A stretch of 64,000 nucleotides of DNA from Notamacropus eugenii (Eukaryota > Chordata > Mammalia > Diprotodontia > Macropodidae), in the NCBI RefSeq assembly GCF_028372415.1, contig NC_092872.1:260487008-260551007 (forward strand), read 5' to 3'. The notes beneath the pieces were generated by a model, which searched no databases, was not told the DNA's origin, and was given only the letters and a program-made list of their open reading frames with translations. Both the position numbers and the translations under genes were made by a program. The stretch's first letter is position 1. Every line of letters begins with the position of its first letter. Below are positions 45,655-56,470 of the stretch, piece after piece.

Positions 45655-46240
45655 CTTTTGATATGAAGAATTGTAAACTATCCAAGAGCATCTCAAAACA
45701 TGCCAAATCACTCATAATAAGAGAAACACAATTTAAAACGACTCTGAGGTTTTACTTTACCTCTGTATACCGGGGAAAAGAATAGAAAATGAAAACTGAG
45801 TGTGGAGGGGTTGTGGAAACATAGACACAATAATGTACTAATGATTTTCATTGTGGAAAGCTATGAAAATATGTGAAAAATGTGACTATACTGTTTGTAT
45901 TCTTTGACCTAGCAATCTGAGTATATATTACAAAGATGAAAAAAACAGAAAGGTCCAACACGCACCAAAATATTCCAACAACATTTTTTGTGGCAACAAA
46001 GTGAGTGTTCATCTATTAGAAAATGTGTAAACAAGCCGCACTGTAGATATAAAATGGAATATTATTGCATAGCCAAAAACAACCAATATAATAAGTTCAG
46101 ACACAAAGGAACATTTGTATGAACTAATGGAGAGTGAAATAAATAGAACCAGTACAATATATACAGTGACTACAGTGATGCAAATAGAAAGACCACCAAG
46201 AGGAAGCTAAATTTTATGTAAGTGACAAAGCAACAGAGGC
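45655..46240 (+). mobile_element. L1 3' region fragment, old
   Basis: It shows 'gaggggttgtggaaacatag', 'ctttgacctagcaatctgag', 'aatggaatattattgcatag' and 'aaatagaaccagtacaatat'. It is more diverged than the other L1 ends. Confidence 0.6.
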
Positions 46241-46539
46241 CCCAGAGAACAAATAATAAAACACACTTTCCCTGCCCTTGGCTGGGAAGCAGGATACTCC
46301 ATACAGCAAGGTAATGATTAGTGTGAATAACGAGTGGCCTAAAGCTATCCATAAATTCAAATTTCCACTATTCAAAGTAACAATCATGTAAAATATGGTC
46401 ATTAATTCCACCCCAATGGAAATATGCTATGTGAATTCAAATAATGCAACTGCTTTGTGGGATTCCTTATTCACATTAATTGGGACCCGGCTCTACTGGA
46501 AGAAAACATTGCATATTGTCAGACATATACTTTATATAC

Positions 46540-46737
46540 CACCCCAAAGATATTATCTCATTTTATCCTCACAACAACCCTGGGATTATTATCCCCATTT
46601 TACAAGTGAGGAAACTGAGACAGATAGCATTTCAGTGACTTGCTTTGAGTCACACAGGGTCTGATGCTTGATTTCCACTCAGGACTTCCTGATTCCAAGA
46701 TGAACACTCTAAGCACTGTGTCACCTAGTTGCCTCAA
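46540..46737 (-). repeat. CORE-SINE with L2-like tail
   Basis: It is antisense: 'tctcattttatcctcacaac', 'attttacaagtgaggaaact', 'gacttgctttgagtcacaca' and 'ctaagcactgtgtcacctag' (tRNA head). Confidence 0.75.
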
Positions 46738-46984
46738 ATGACCTTCCTAATTATATACTTATAATGAAATATTGTTATGCATTCACCATTAAGCAATAAT
46801 GGGAGCCTGGCTGGGGTATAAAGAATATATAATAAATTCAATATAGTAGTTCCAAAATTGTTCTGTTGTTTATGTCTTCCACTGAACTTCCCCTGTTCTC
46901 TCCTCTGTCCATTTTAAGATTTTCATTGATACTCTTCTCTTTTGTTTTCTAAATTCATCATCCTCCCCTTTCCCTACTATAACT

Positions 46985-47130
46985 ATAGAGAGATAGTGAG
47001 GAGTTGAGGAAAGCTCCTAGGTTGTAAGCCTCAGGGACTGGGAGGATGTTGCCCAGAGCAGTTATAGGGAAGGCTAGAGTTCCGAGGTGGGTTTAGGGGG
47101 GAAGATACTGATTTTGAAACATAACAGAGA
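46985..47130 (+). repeat. Ancient interspersed repeat, copy 3 (fragment)
   Basis: It shows 'gagatagtgaggagttgagg', 'cctaggttgtaagcctcagg' and 'gactgggaggatg', matching the same part of copies 1 and 2. Confidence 0.5.
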
Positions 47131-47895
47131 AAGATAATAAATACTTACTGATTGACTAACAGGTTGCATCACAAAAGGCTCTTAGGCACTTTCCTACAAA
47201 AGACCCTAATATGTTATGAAGAATTGCTACAGAGGTCATGATCTGTACTGTGTCCTTGATATTTCTAATGCTGTCCTGGGTTATCATCTTAGGGTTACCA
47301 CCTTGAATTAGGAAACCCACTGTGGACTGCAAAGATATAACTCTTTGGGAGAAAGGGTTATAAGTTTTCTTTTTTCCTTCTTTTTCTTTTCCCCTTAGTA
47401 CTGCCTCTGCCAGCACAATTGTCTAGAAAAGCTATGAAAGTTTCTTAATTGTGCAAGAGAGTCTAAAAGATCCTTAAGACCTTGTCATCATGGAGATAGC
47501 ATATGATAGGACCAGGGTTCCCCATTTCCTTGCAATAGAAATTGATTTTCTCTAAAAGGTAACAAAGTTATTCCTGGAACTTGATTGGTCCCTTCCTCCA
47601 TTAACACAGCTTCCTGGTCACTGAAGGGCACTCACTATGACTTAGTGGATATCTGAAGACCACTAACGTTACCTGCCCTACTATACAGAATTCCAGAGAA
47701 GTTAGGGGCCACTATATCCTTGCATATTCTTGCAGGGTTAGAGCAAGCAAACCTCCTTTTGTTAACTGTTCAGTGCCTTTCAAGTGACCTATTTTGTCCA
47801 AAATTGAACTAACAGGATGCCGGCCTTAGGCCTCTTCTGAACAATATCCCTTCAAATGCTTGAAGGCATTCTTTTCTTCTCAGGGCAAATTTCCC
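47131..47895. other. Intergenic, no feature recognised
   Basis: No gene or repeat is recognised. Confidence 0.3.
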
Positions 47896-47899
47896 CAGT

Positions 47900-48120
47900 T
47901 CTTTCAAGGGAAGTTGCAAAGAGATAAACTTAGGTTTAATGTATGGAAAAATTTCCTATCCATTAGAGCAATGAGAAAACTTTTGCAGATATGTTTCCCC
48001 TTATTGGAGGTCATTAAACAAAGACTGGGTGACCTTACCTGTGTCATTCCTGGTATTGCATGGCATGGACCAGTTGGCTCTGAGATTCATTCCAGCTCTG
48101 AAATGGTCTTATTCTGATCT
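47900..48120 (+). repeat. CR1/L3 LINE 3' fragment
   Basis: It shows 'aggtttaatgtatggaaaaa', 'tttcctatccattagagcaa', 'ttattggaggtcattaaaca', 'agactgggtgacc' and 'cattccagctctgaaatgg'. This is the order of CR1/L3 3' ends ('ggaggtcttcaagcagaggctggatgacc' type). Confidence 0.7.
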
Positions 48121-48925
48121 AGGGACTGACATTCCCAGCACCAGGCTAGAGGGAGGAGGGGAAATGAGTTAGAGAGATTGGCCTGGAAACTCCAGCAAAA
48201 GTGTATCCAAGTCCATGCAGTGTCAGAAACAAGGTTATACATTCTAGGAGTTTTCTTTTTTCAAGGTCTAGAGTACATCTGGGATTACACCTGGCCTTTT
48301 CTATTCTTATTCCCTGCCAAGATGGCATTTCTTCCTTCCAAAATCCCTCTTGTAGCTTCACCATCCAGTACTCTTTCCACTAAACCACCTGTTCTTATAG
48401 AAACATGATGTAATTCTGTTTCCTCATTTTTAGTGTAGCTGCATCACTTCTGAAAAGCAGAACTTTCACAATACACATACTGTGGATAGAAGATGGATAG
48501 GAAGGAACAGAATTCATCAAATAAATACCAGAAATATTTTGCAACAAGGTTCAGAAAGCAACTTAGATTTCTGCCTACTGGTGGTATTGAGAAAAAAAAA
48601 ATCTAGTAATGATTCTAGAAATAACAATAGCAATTGTTTTGTTAGCTTAAATTAACAATGTCTTTCATTCTTGTATGTCAAAGAGCTTTTACAATACATC
48701 TATCATCTTTCTTTATATCTATCTATCTATCTAATCTATCTTTTATTCCCTTTCTGCATATAGCTAAACTAATGTGTATAGAATTGTGTCTCTCCTGAGA
48801 GGCAATGAAACCTAGCATAAGGATCACTGGACTAGAAATCTGGAAGCTTGATGTGAGTATGGCTGCTGCCACTGTGACAGTGAAAATGATCAATGGACTT
48901 CGATTTGTGAGATCTGTATTCACAT
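48121..48925. other. Intergenic; short (TCTA)n at 48711-48735
   Basis: Apart from the tetranucleotide run I recognise nothing here. Confidence 0.4.
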
Positions 48926-48929
48926 TCTG

Positions 48930-49130
48930 GTTCTGCCACTTTATTTAGAGTTTGAACTTTACCTTTAGGGATCTTGCTTCCTTACAAGGAGTTGTAGCTA
49001 GATGATCTCTGATGATTTCTAACCAAAATCACTTTACTTCTCTGATCCTCAGTTCCTTATGGTTTTGGATATGATGATTCTGGACTAAATCATCTTTCAG
49101 GTCCCTTCCAGTTCTAAAGATCTACTGGAA
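48930..49130 (+). repeat. CORE-SINE fragment
   Basis: It shows 'cacattctggttctgccact', 'ctctgatcctcagttcctta', 'tctggactaaatcatctttc' and 'aggtcccttccagttctaaa'. It is an old MIR-type copy, apparently partly duplicated. Confidence 0.6.
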
Positions 49131-49749
49131 TTTGCAGCGTTTATAGCAGCAGAATCTTTATTTTTACTATAGTTAAACTTTCCAGCCTTGACTCCTAGAA
49201 GGACTCCCTTGTTCTTTCAAATACTATCCCCATTAAAAAACAGAAGTGATATATGCCTTTATAATTTGGAAAATACATTTTTTCTTCTTATTTACCATAC
49301 TCACACAATACTATTTTTTAAAAAGGCAGGAATCTACTTCTTGATTCTATTTGGTGTTGTAATTAATCAATTTAATGGAAACACAGAGGAAAACCTGCTT
49401 ATAGTTAGACACATTTATGCTAATAAAAATAGAAAATATATAAATTATGAAAAGCAGACCAAGGATGAAGCATAGGTGAAAAATTAGGTTCAATGACTTA
49501 CTATGGTTAGCAAATTATGAAAAAGGAGCTCCTCTAAAATATTGTTAGAAATTAATGCAAGTTTGAAAAAGGAAGTTTCAGTTAGAGAATATGATCCACT
49601 GCATTACTTTGATGTTTTCATGGATCCATGATCTCATCACTGTAGGAACTGCATTCATGCCTTCTTATTCTGCACCATTCTGGTCAAATTCTTTCCATAA
49701 CAATCTCTGCTGCTGTCCATTCTCAAAGAGGACCAAGACTATTGGTGAA
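49131..49749. other. Intergenic, no feature recognised
   Basis: No gene or firm repeat, only a trace of SINE wording near 49710-49740 ('ctgctgtccattctcaaaga'). Confidence 0.3.
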
Positions 49750-50140
49750 GCTATGAACTAATCCAGTCATTCTGCGGAGTAATTTGGAACTATGTTCAAA
49801 GGCCTATAAAATTGTGCATACCTTTTGACCATTGCTAGATTAGTATCCCAAGGAAATTTTTTTTTAAAAAGGGAATTTGTACGAAAATTTACATAGTAGC
49901 TCTTTTTGTGATGGCAAAGAATTGGAATTGAGGGGATGTCCATCAAGTGAGGAATGACTGAACAAGTTGTGGTATATGATTATAATGAAATACTATTGTG
50001 TTATAAGAAATGACAAGTAAGATGTTCTTAGAAAAACCTGGAAAGACTTACATGAGCTGATACAGAGTGAAGTGAGCAGAATCAGAACACTAGGTACAAT
50101 AACAGCAACATTATATAATGATCTGCTGTGCCCCACTCTA
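49750..50140 (+). mobile_element. L1 ORF2 end/3' region fragment
   Basis: It shows 'gtgcataccttttgaccatt', 'gtagctctttttgtgatggc', 'aagaattggaattgagggga' and 'gtgaagtgagcagaatcaga'. It lacks the terminal part. Confidence 0.8.
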
Positions 50141-51651
50141 ATTAAAATTTTGTAAATATTCTCTTTACTTCATTGATATATACCATTTTAACCACCTTAA
50201 GAAATGAGGTTCAGTTTCTGGTTTATTTGTTTTTGGTTTTTCCCCTGGGAGTTTCAACAAAGAAAGGTTTATACCACAATACAATTAAACTGGATTACCT
50301 CTCAGATAAAATAGGGGGAGGAGAAAGTTCAGAGCAAAGATGGCAGTGCAGGCTACCCGAAACCACACAAAAATGTCAAAAAGTGTGTTATATTCACATA
50401 ATCAAGAAGGAGAAAAAATACAATTCACATCAACATAAATTTGTGTTTCTTATTCAAAGATGATGCAGTTGTATAATATGCTATCAAATCACCAAACATT
50501 TACAAAGCACCTAGTATGAGCAAGGTTGGGCTATATATTGGGCTCTGTAGATATAGATATATAGTCTTTGACCTGAGCAAACTTCTATCCTAATGGGACA
50601 GGGCATCATATTAAATTCTTCATATATAAAAGATAAATGTAATACATAATAAGGAGTGATGGGGGTACAAAAGAGATTCAGACAGGTTGTAGAAAAATTT
50701 GAGGAAGAGGGTACTTTTAACTGTAAGAATGAGGAAAGGCTATATATATATATAGAGGAGACACCTAAAGGAAAAGAAAGATTTTGAATGTTTATTGCAT
50801 TAATAGTTTTCATTGTCAGCAAGCTTTCTTTTCTGTTACTTATCCTAAAGGAGTATTTTCTTAATTCTTTTCCATTACAGTTATTGAACCCCATTTGTAA
50901 CAGAATGAACTATTCTTCTCTCTTGGTATTTCAGTTCCTCATGAAAACAGAGAAATCTGAATATTTTGCAAAAATTATACTTACTTTGAATAGTATATCA
51001 TACTATTACATAATATATTAACATATATTATACATGTCAATAATATATATACTATACTTTGAAGCACTTTGTGCTTCCTATTCAAAGATGATATAATTGT
51101 ATAATATACTATCAAATCAACAAATTTCCTCAGATTAGCTTTTTTCTCAATTTTGAATTCCCCCATCTATTCACCCCTTATTTATTATAACTGCTGTTCT
51201 CCGAACTTCCCTTAACTCTATTTTTTAAACAATTTAAATATGTTGGTCATTCTTTTTAGTGTTATAACCTTATCTAAAATCTTTATCTGCCTCCTGTGGA
51301 TGTGGAGATCCTATGTTCTTATAAACAATGCCAATTGGACCGATCTCTCATAGGTCTTACCAAGTTGGAGGGCTTTCGAATATAGTCTCAATCATGTATA
51401 AGCTACAGGGAAGATGAAATCATAAAGAGATACAAAAGACTGACATCAGATAGAGAGAAGGGCACAGGAAAGAAAATTCATGGGAACTGGGATTTTTTCA
51501 TAGTTAATGGAAAGTGTTTTCCAAACATTACAGGTTGTAGTGAGAATGCACAAGCATGGTGCCTGATGGTGAATTTGGGACAAATTTTTCTGTAACATGA
51601 ATAGTGGTTAATAAAAACCTATAGATTATAGTACATGAAAATTGGAAGAAT
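50141..51651. other. Intergenic, AT-rich, no gene
   Basis: No family is recognised. The open frames in this stretch are short and show no domain. Confidence 0.3.
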
Positions 51652-51909
51652 ATGGTAGATAGAATCAAAGCATGTGGAGCTTGTGGGCACAGAAAGAAAA
51701 CAAAATTCAGACTGATCATCTTAGTACTGGTTCTCTTTACCACCTGCCTCCTCATTGCAAAAGCCTTTGGACAGACCTTGATATCGTCACTTTTTGAGAT
51801 TGATGAACAAAATTCAGACTCTTTTGCCAGGGGATCAAGGTCCCTGTCCGCCTTTGTGCCTTTTTTCAAGCTGTTTCCTATATCTGATAAATTCTTCCCC
51901 CCCCCTTAA
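51652..51909 (+). other. 85-codon open frame with one hydrophobic segment, unassigned
   Basis: The frame starts ATG at 51652. It has a Cys/Lys-rich start (residues about 6-18), a hydrophobic stretch of about 15-20 residues (near 20-40) that could span a membrane, and a hydrophilic middle. Its last third, from about 51840, overlaps what looks like an L2 3' fragment, so the end is not a natural protein end. There is no recognisable family, promoter or splice context. It is most probably chance, or the remains of an unknown element. Confidence 0.15.
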
Positions 51910-52040
51910 TCCCTTTTGAATTCTTGTCCATCCTTTAAGTCCTTGCTTAAATGCACTCCCCCCAACTCGGTTAATTCCTTAAACCTTCCTCTTAGGTCTT
52001 ATAATAAAGTTTTCCTTTGTCTCTGATGAATTTATTTGGC
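51840..52040 (+). repeat. L2 3' region fragment
   Basis: It shows 'ttttttcaagctgtttccta', 'gaattcttgtccatccttta', 'agtccttgcttaaatgc' and 'ccttaaaccttcctcttagg', the L2 order. It lies about 800 bp upstream of the SLC25A16 CpG island. Confidence 0.6.
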
Positions 52041-52833
52041 ATCATTGCGCATCAGCGACTTCTCTGTGTCAGGTCTTCCATGAGAATGAAAGCTCTACAT
52101 GGCAGGGACCTGGTCCTGCCCCAGGGGCTGCATTTCACACGTCGGCTCTGCACAAAGCAAATGCTTATTAATGTTTTTAATTGTCTAAGATGACAGAATG
52201 AGGAGACCCGAGATGAAGGAATCAGACACGCGTGGTGGGGGGACAGAGGCTGCAGCACAGGCACGAGTGGGCTCCTGCACGGTTGGAAGGGGCGAGGGAG
52301 TCTAAAGGGAGGAGAGGCCAGTGATGTGTGGTGCCAGGAGCTGTATTCAGCTTATGCCCCGATGCTGGGGTTCAGGGGAGTCTGAGGAGATGGCAGGAAC
52401 TGACCAGGACTTCGGGGGGCTGAGACTGGCCGAAGCTTAGGGGGCAGCACGGCCTTGGAGGGAAGCAGACACTTTTTTTAACCTCCAGAGGTCTTGGAAG
52501 TCTGGCGGAGTCTGGGGGTTCAGGCTCAGTAGGGGCTCCAGAGGCCCTAAGGACCCAGCAAAAGGAGGGGGGACCCAGGCTCCAGGGCCCCCCCGAGGGC
52601 CCAGGGAACAGTGCGCTTTGGGGCTCCTGGGGCCCTGAAGGAGGGCACAGTCTTGGGGTTCGCGGCCTGCGCCAGCCTTAGGCCGCCTCCTTTTCTCGCT
52701 CCCCTAGCCCCTTCCCTCTCCCCACTCCCTTCTCTCCCCTTCTCCCGCGGGACGAGCGAAGGCCCCGCCTCTTTGCCCTCCCCCCTGCTGCGCGAGCTCT
52801 ACGTCATCACTCGGCGCCGCCCCGGCGGCTCTC

Positions 52834-52938
52834 ATGGAAGATCGGCCGCCGGCCTCCGGGGCTACCCCGTCGCGCGCTACCGGCCTGGTCTCGTCATCTT
52901 CCGTCATGAGCCGGACGCGGGCGGCCCTGGGTCTCTGA
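52834..52938 (+). CDS. Upstream ORF in SLC25A16 leader
   Basis: The ATG at 52834 opens a 34-codon frame that stops with TGA at 52936-52938, 27 bases before the SLC25A16 start. It is in the same frame as the main ORF, so the TGA also proves that the carrier protein does not start further upstream. If the transcript begins 5' of 52834 this uORF would be in the mRNA. Whether it is translated cannot be seen from sequence. Confidence 0.45.
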   Translation: MEDRPPASGATPSRATGLVSSSSVMSRTRAALGL

Positions 52939-52965
52939 CTACGCCGCCGGAGCCCAGGCAGCCCC

Positions 52966-53089
52966 ATGGCCGCGGTGTCGGCATCGGCGGCCCCAGGGGC
53001 CGGAGGAGCGGGAGCCGGGAGCTCGAGCCCGCCGCCGGCGGCGTCCGCTCGCCGGGACTTCTACTGGCTGCGCTCCTTCGTGGCGGGAG
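52966..53089 (+). CDS. SLC25A16: SLC25A16 coding exon 1
   Basis: SLC25A16 (Graves disease carrier protein) is a mitochondrial inner-membrane carrier of the SLC25 family, linked to coenzyme A transport. The start ATG at 52966 is followed by an Ala/Gly/Ser/Pro-rich leader of variable type (residues 2-28). Then comes ARRDFYWLRSFVAGG, nearly identical to the human protein from the first transmembrane helix onward. The exon ends within a Gly codon at 53089 with donor GGAG|GTGAGA. An in-frame TGA lies 27 bases upstream, so this is the first possible start in frame. The next exon is at 58619. Confidence 0.93.
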
Positions 53090-53639
53090 GTGAGAACGGG
53101 GGCGGCGGGGCCGAGGCAGTAAGCATTTATGAAACGCCAGCTGTATGCCAGGCGCTGTCTTAGCGCTGAGAGGCCCTGCCCCCGAGGAGGTGACCGTGTA
53201 CCGGGAGAGACGACGCCGGAGGAGGGGCGGGATGACGGGTGTCATCTCGCCGAAGATGACTTTCTGCCGGGGTGGGAGGTGCCGAGAGGGCAGTTTGGGG
53301 GCTTCCCCGGCCGGAGGGAGGGGCGCAGCCTGGGGGTCCCGGGGCTCTGAGCCTGGCCGGGCTGTTCGGAGGGGGGGCCTCCATCCCCAGGGGCCCCCAG
53401 GATCGGAACGTGCCGCGGCATCCACTGCCCCCGGAGTAATTCCTCTGGGTCCAGAGCGCTCGCCTCTCCGGCCCTGGGCACGCTTCCGCCAGCCTGCTGT
53501 TTGCCCTCGCGCCCTTTCCCTGCCTTGTCAGCCTGGCATCCCAGTGTCTGCCTCTGGCCCCTCCGAGGGCCGGAGGGGAGCCCGCGTGGGGCAGCGAAAG
53601 GTGCTAGGGCTGGCCTCGGAGGGGCCTGAGACCAAAGGC

Positions 53640-53790
53640 TGAGTCAGGAAGTCCCTCCGTTCAGCCTCAGTTTACTCGTCTGTAAAGCGGAGATAATGGG
53701 ACCTGCTTCCCTGGGAGACTTGGTTGGTTGGAAGGAGGTACCATGGAGCGCTTGGCAAACCGTAAGGTGTGATGTGTACTAGCATACCCT
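53640..53790 (+). repeat. CORE-SINE fragment
   Basis: It shows 'cctcagtttactcgtctgta', 'gagataatgggacctgcttc' and 'gagcgcttggcaaaccgtaa', in SLC25A16 intron 1 at the edge of the CpG island. Confidence 0.55.
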
Positions 53791-54034
53791 TATTGAGTCG
53801 TAGCACTCGGAGCCAGAAGAAGACCTTATCTCAGTGCAGGAGGAGCTTAATCAGTGTTTACTGAAGAATGTGGGCTTGCGTTCCCCGTGTGTATGTGTAC
53901 CAACTTGGCAAGCCACTGGACCTTTCCTTTGGGTTCCCCTATGTGTAGAGTGTCTGCCCAGCTCGGTCCGTTGTACCAGGCTGCTTCAAGTGTTTTTAAG
54001 CCACTTCTCACTCTTTTCCATCCTCTCTGCCTTT

Positions 54035-54165
54035 ATCCAATCCAATAAACGTTTTTAAGTCCCTTTTCTGTGGCAGATACGGTGCTAAGTGCTCGGGTTA
54101 CAATTAATAAAAAGAAAGACCATCCTGGCCCTAAAGGAGTCTACGATTTAATGGGAGAAACAGCA
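54035..54165 (+). repeat. Ancient interspersed repeat, start fragment
   Basis: It shows 'ccaataaacgtttttaagtc', 'gcagatacggtgctaagtgc', 'ctggccctaaaggagtctac' and 'gatttaatgggagaaac', matching the beginning of copy 1 at 3789. Confidence 0.55.
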
Positions 54166-54639
54166 GGAAACTCTAAGGAACCACTGAGTCCTATTTCTAA
54201 AGAGAAGCTGATTGAATGCCTTGGATGAGAATGGCAGTGACAGTGAAGTTATGCCAAGCTGACTTTAGCCTTATGGGCACCAAACTGCCAGGAGCACTCT
54301 CGGGGCTGTACCGTTTTAAATCTCTATTCTAGAGAGCTTACGGCATAAAATGGTCATGACCTGCCTTAGGGATTCCCTCTGCTCTTCTTTGTAAATCTGC
54401 TCTCTTTTCATCCCAACCTCCAAGGGCCGTCTTTAATTTTTCTTTTTTTTTCTGCTTAATAAATTTGAGAAGACTTTGGGGATTTAGGCATGATAATTGA
54501 ACGTCTCGGACAAAAAACTTTTTTGTAACCATAGCAATTTTATAGGACAAGGACAGGACTGAACCTTTGATTTTGTTAGTGTATAGAACTCTCAGGTGAG
54601 GACAGTTTCCCTACTAGTGCAGGTGGTCCCCTCCTCTGC
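54166..54639. other. SLC25A16 intron 1, no feature recognised
   Basis: No repeat or gene is recognised. Confidence 0.3.
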
Positions 54640-54930
54640 ATTTTACAGAGAGTTGGTTGAAGTGCTGTTGCCCAGGGTCACATGGCCAGTAGGTTTCAGA
54701 GACCAGGCTTGAACCTAGTGGCAGCAAGGTGGGCCCGTCTGGGGCTGGTGTCAGGACTATTTTCTAGCTTTGTGACCCCGGGCAAGTTACTTCACCTTTG
54801 TTTGCCTCAGTTTTGTTAGTCTGTAAAATGGGGTAATAACATCAGTTCCCCCCTCCTGGATCAAATGAGATGATATTTGTAAAGCACCGGACACATAGTA
54901 TGCACTTAATAAATGCTTCTTCCTTTCCCC
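54640..54930. repeat. CORE-SINE copies, minus then plus
   Basis: A short antisense piece ('ttttacagagagttggttga', 'cccagggtcacatggccagt') is followed from about 54712 by a plus-strand copy ('gtgaccccgggcaagttact', 'ctgtaaaatggggtaataac', 'tcaaatgagatgatatttgt', 'cacttaataaatgcttct'). Confidence 0.65.
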
Positions 54931-55254
54931 CATTGTACTTTGAAGCTAGCTTTCTAGCCATTATGCTGTTCTGCCTCTTAGCATTTTTATATTTATTTTG
55001 TCAGTAGAATCGGGCAATGTAGAAAGCACACCCATTTGTAAAGGTCCTATTTCCATACAGTCAGTTATCTTAGGAATCAACCACAGAAAATTCCTAACCC
55101 CAAACTGGTTCTTAACCCTCAGTGCCCATGCCTTACCTGGCCTGAGAGTCAGAAGACGTGGGTTTTCTAGTCCAACACTGTTGTCTTCTGAGCTTCAGTT
55201 TCTTCTGTGAAGAAGGTAAAATTTTGAAGATCAAATGAAATAAAGTAGGGATGA

Positions 55255-55700
55255 TATAAATATTTTATTTTTTCCCAACTACATGTAGAAACAGTTTTTA
55301 ACATTCATTTTTTTAAAAATTTGACTTCCAAATTCTCCACTTCCCTTCCTCCATTCCAGAGACAATGTGATGTAGGTTATACAAGTGCAATCATGCAAAA
55401 GATATTTCCTTATTAGTCATGTTGTGAAAGAAGACACAGCCAAAAAAAAAATAAAGTGAAAGATAGTATTCTATGATCTGCATTCAAATTCCATCAGTTC
55501 TTTTTCTGAAGATGGATAGCATCTTCCATCATGAGTCCTTTGGAATTGTCTTAGATCAGTGTATTGCTAAGAATGGGTAAGGCATTTGTCTTATTTGCTG
55601 TCACTGTGTAGTTTTCCTGGTTTTGCTCACTTCACTTTGTATCAGTTCACAGAAGTCTTCCCAGGGTTTTCTGAAATACAGTAGCATTCCATTACAGTTA
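55255..55700 (-). mobile_element. L1 3' end, antisense
   Basis: This is the reverse complement of the L1 terminus: 'gtagaaacagtttttaacat', 'gtcatgttgtgaaagaagac', 'catcatgagtcctttggaat' and 'tttgctcacttcactttgta'. It is inside SLC25A16 intron 1 and opposite to transcription. Confidence 0.8.
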
Positions 55701-55854
55701 TCCCTTCTACATCAAGACTTTCCCTGTTGCAGTGTTAGTATATCGAAGGTTGGCATAAGAAATTCAATGGAATTTTTTTTGGAAGTTCTGTAGATGCCAT
55801 AGATGACACAGGAAAGCCAGAAGATGACGGAGAAAAAGTTATTTTTTTTCCTCT
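55701..55854. other. Unassigned sequence between two antisense L1 ends
   Basis: This is about 150 bp without L1 wording ('tatatcgaaggttggcataa'). It may be an unrelated older repeat. No terminal repeats are seen. Confidence 0.3.
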
Positions 55855-56470
55855 TTTATTTATTTATTTTTTAATGTTCTACAATCACAACCAAAAAACT
55901 TATATTTTTTTACCCCCCCACCTACCCTCCACGACCCCCCTCCCTCCCCAAGATGCCATACAATTCTATATAGGATCTACAGAAAATGTTATTTTTCATA
56001 CAGCATTTTTACTTAACATTGACCTATATATAGCCTGTAACTAAATACTTAATCCAAGTTTTACAATAAGGTACTTTAAACACCCCATAAAAGAAAAAGA
56101 AAAAATTTAAAACTTCTTCTCTGATAACAAAGGAAGGGCCAAGAAATTTTATGCAGATTTTCCAGATGGAGGAGGGCAGTGTGCCCCTAACTCCTTACAT
56201 ATGGAAGGGATGAGTATACAATCATATTCAGTAACATGCTCATCCATTTCCCACTTGATGGACATCCCCTAAATTCCCAATTCTTTGCCACCCTCAAAAG
56301 AGCTACTATAAATAGTTTTGTATATGTGGGTACTTTTCCCTTTTTTTGATCTTTGGTATACAAACCTAGTAGTGGTATTGCTGGATAAAAGGGTATGCAA
56401 AATTTGATTGGCCTTTAGGTATAGTTCCAAATTGCTTTCCGGAATGATTGGATCATTTCACAACCAATAA
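55855..56470 (-). mobile_element. L1 3' end, antisense, second copy
   Basis: It has a poly-T-rich start, 'aatgttctacaatcacaacc', a C-rich block, 'gatgccatacaattctatat', then 'ccaattctttgccaccctca', 'agagctactataaatagttt' and 'ggtatacaaacctagtagtg'. It reaches into the ORF2 end. Confidence 0.8.

Larger units (their letters stand above)
52500..53600 (+). promoter_or_regulatory. SLC25A16: CpG island promoter of SLC25A16
   Basis: GC is very high with dense CpG, in sharp contrast to the AT-rich flanks. It covers the first coding exon. Within it I see a CRE-like TACGTCA at about 52799-52805, and an ETS-like CTTCCG at 52898-52903 with a CGTCA on either side. There is no TATA box, as expected for a housekeeping mitochondrial carrier gene. 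Long frames through the island on both strands, up to 173 residues, are composition artefacts. A short ancient-repeat-like piece (53117-53170, 'taagcatttatgaaacgcca') lies inside the island just after exon 1. Confidence 0.85.

Noticed and set aside
52611..53642. Frames of 160-173 residues through the SLC25A16 CpG island
   Set aside because: Few stops are expected in very GC-rich DNA. They conflict with the exon 1 frame, which has clear homology.
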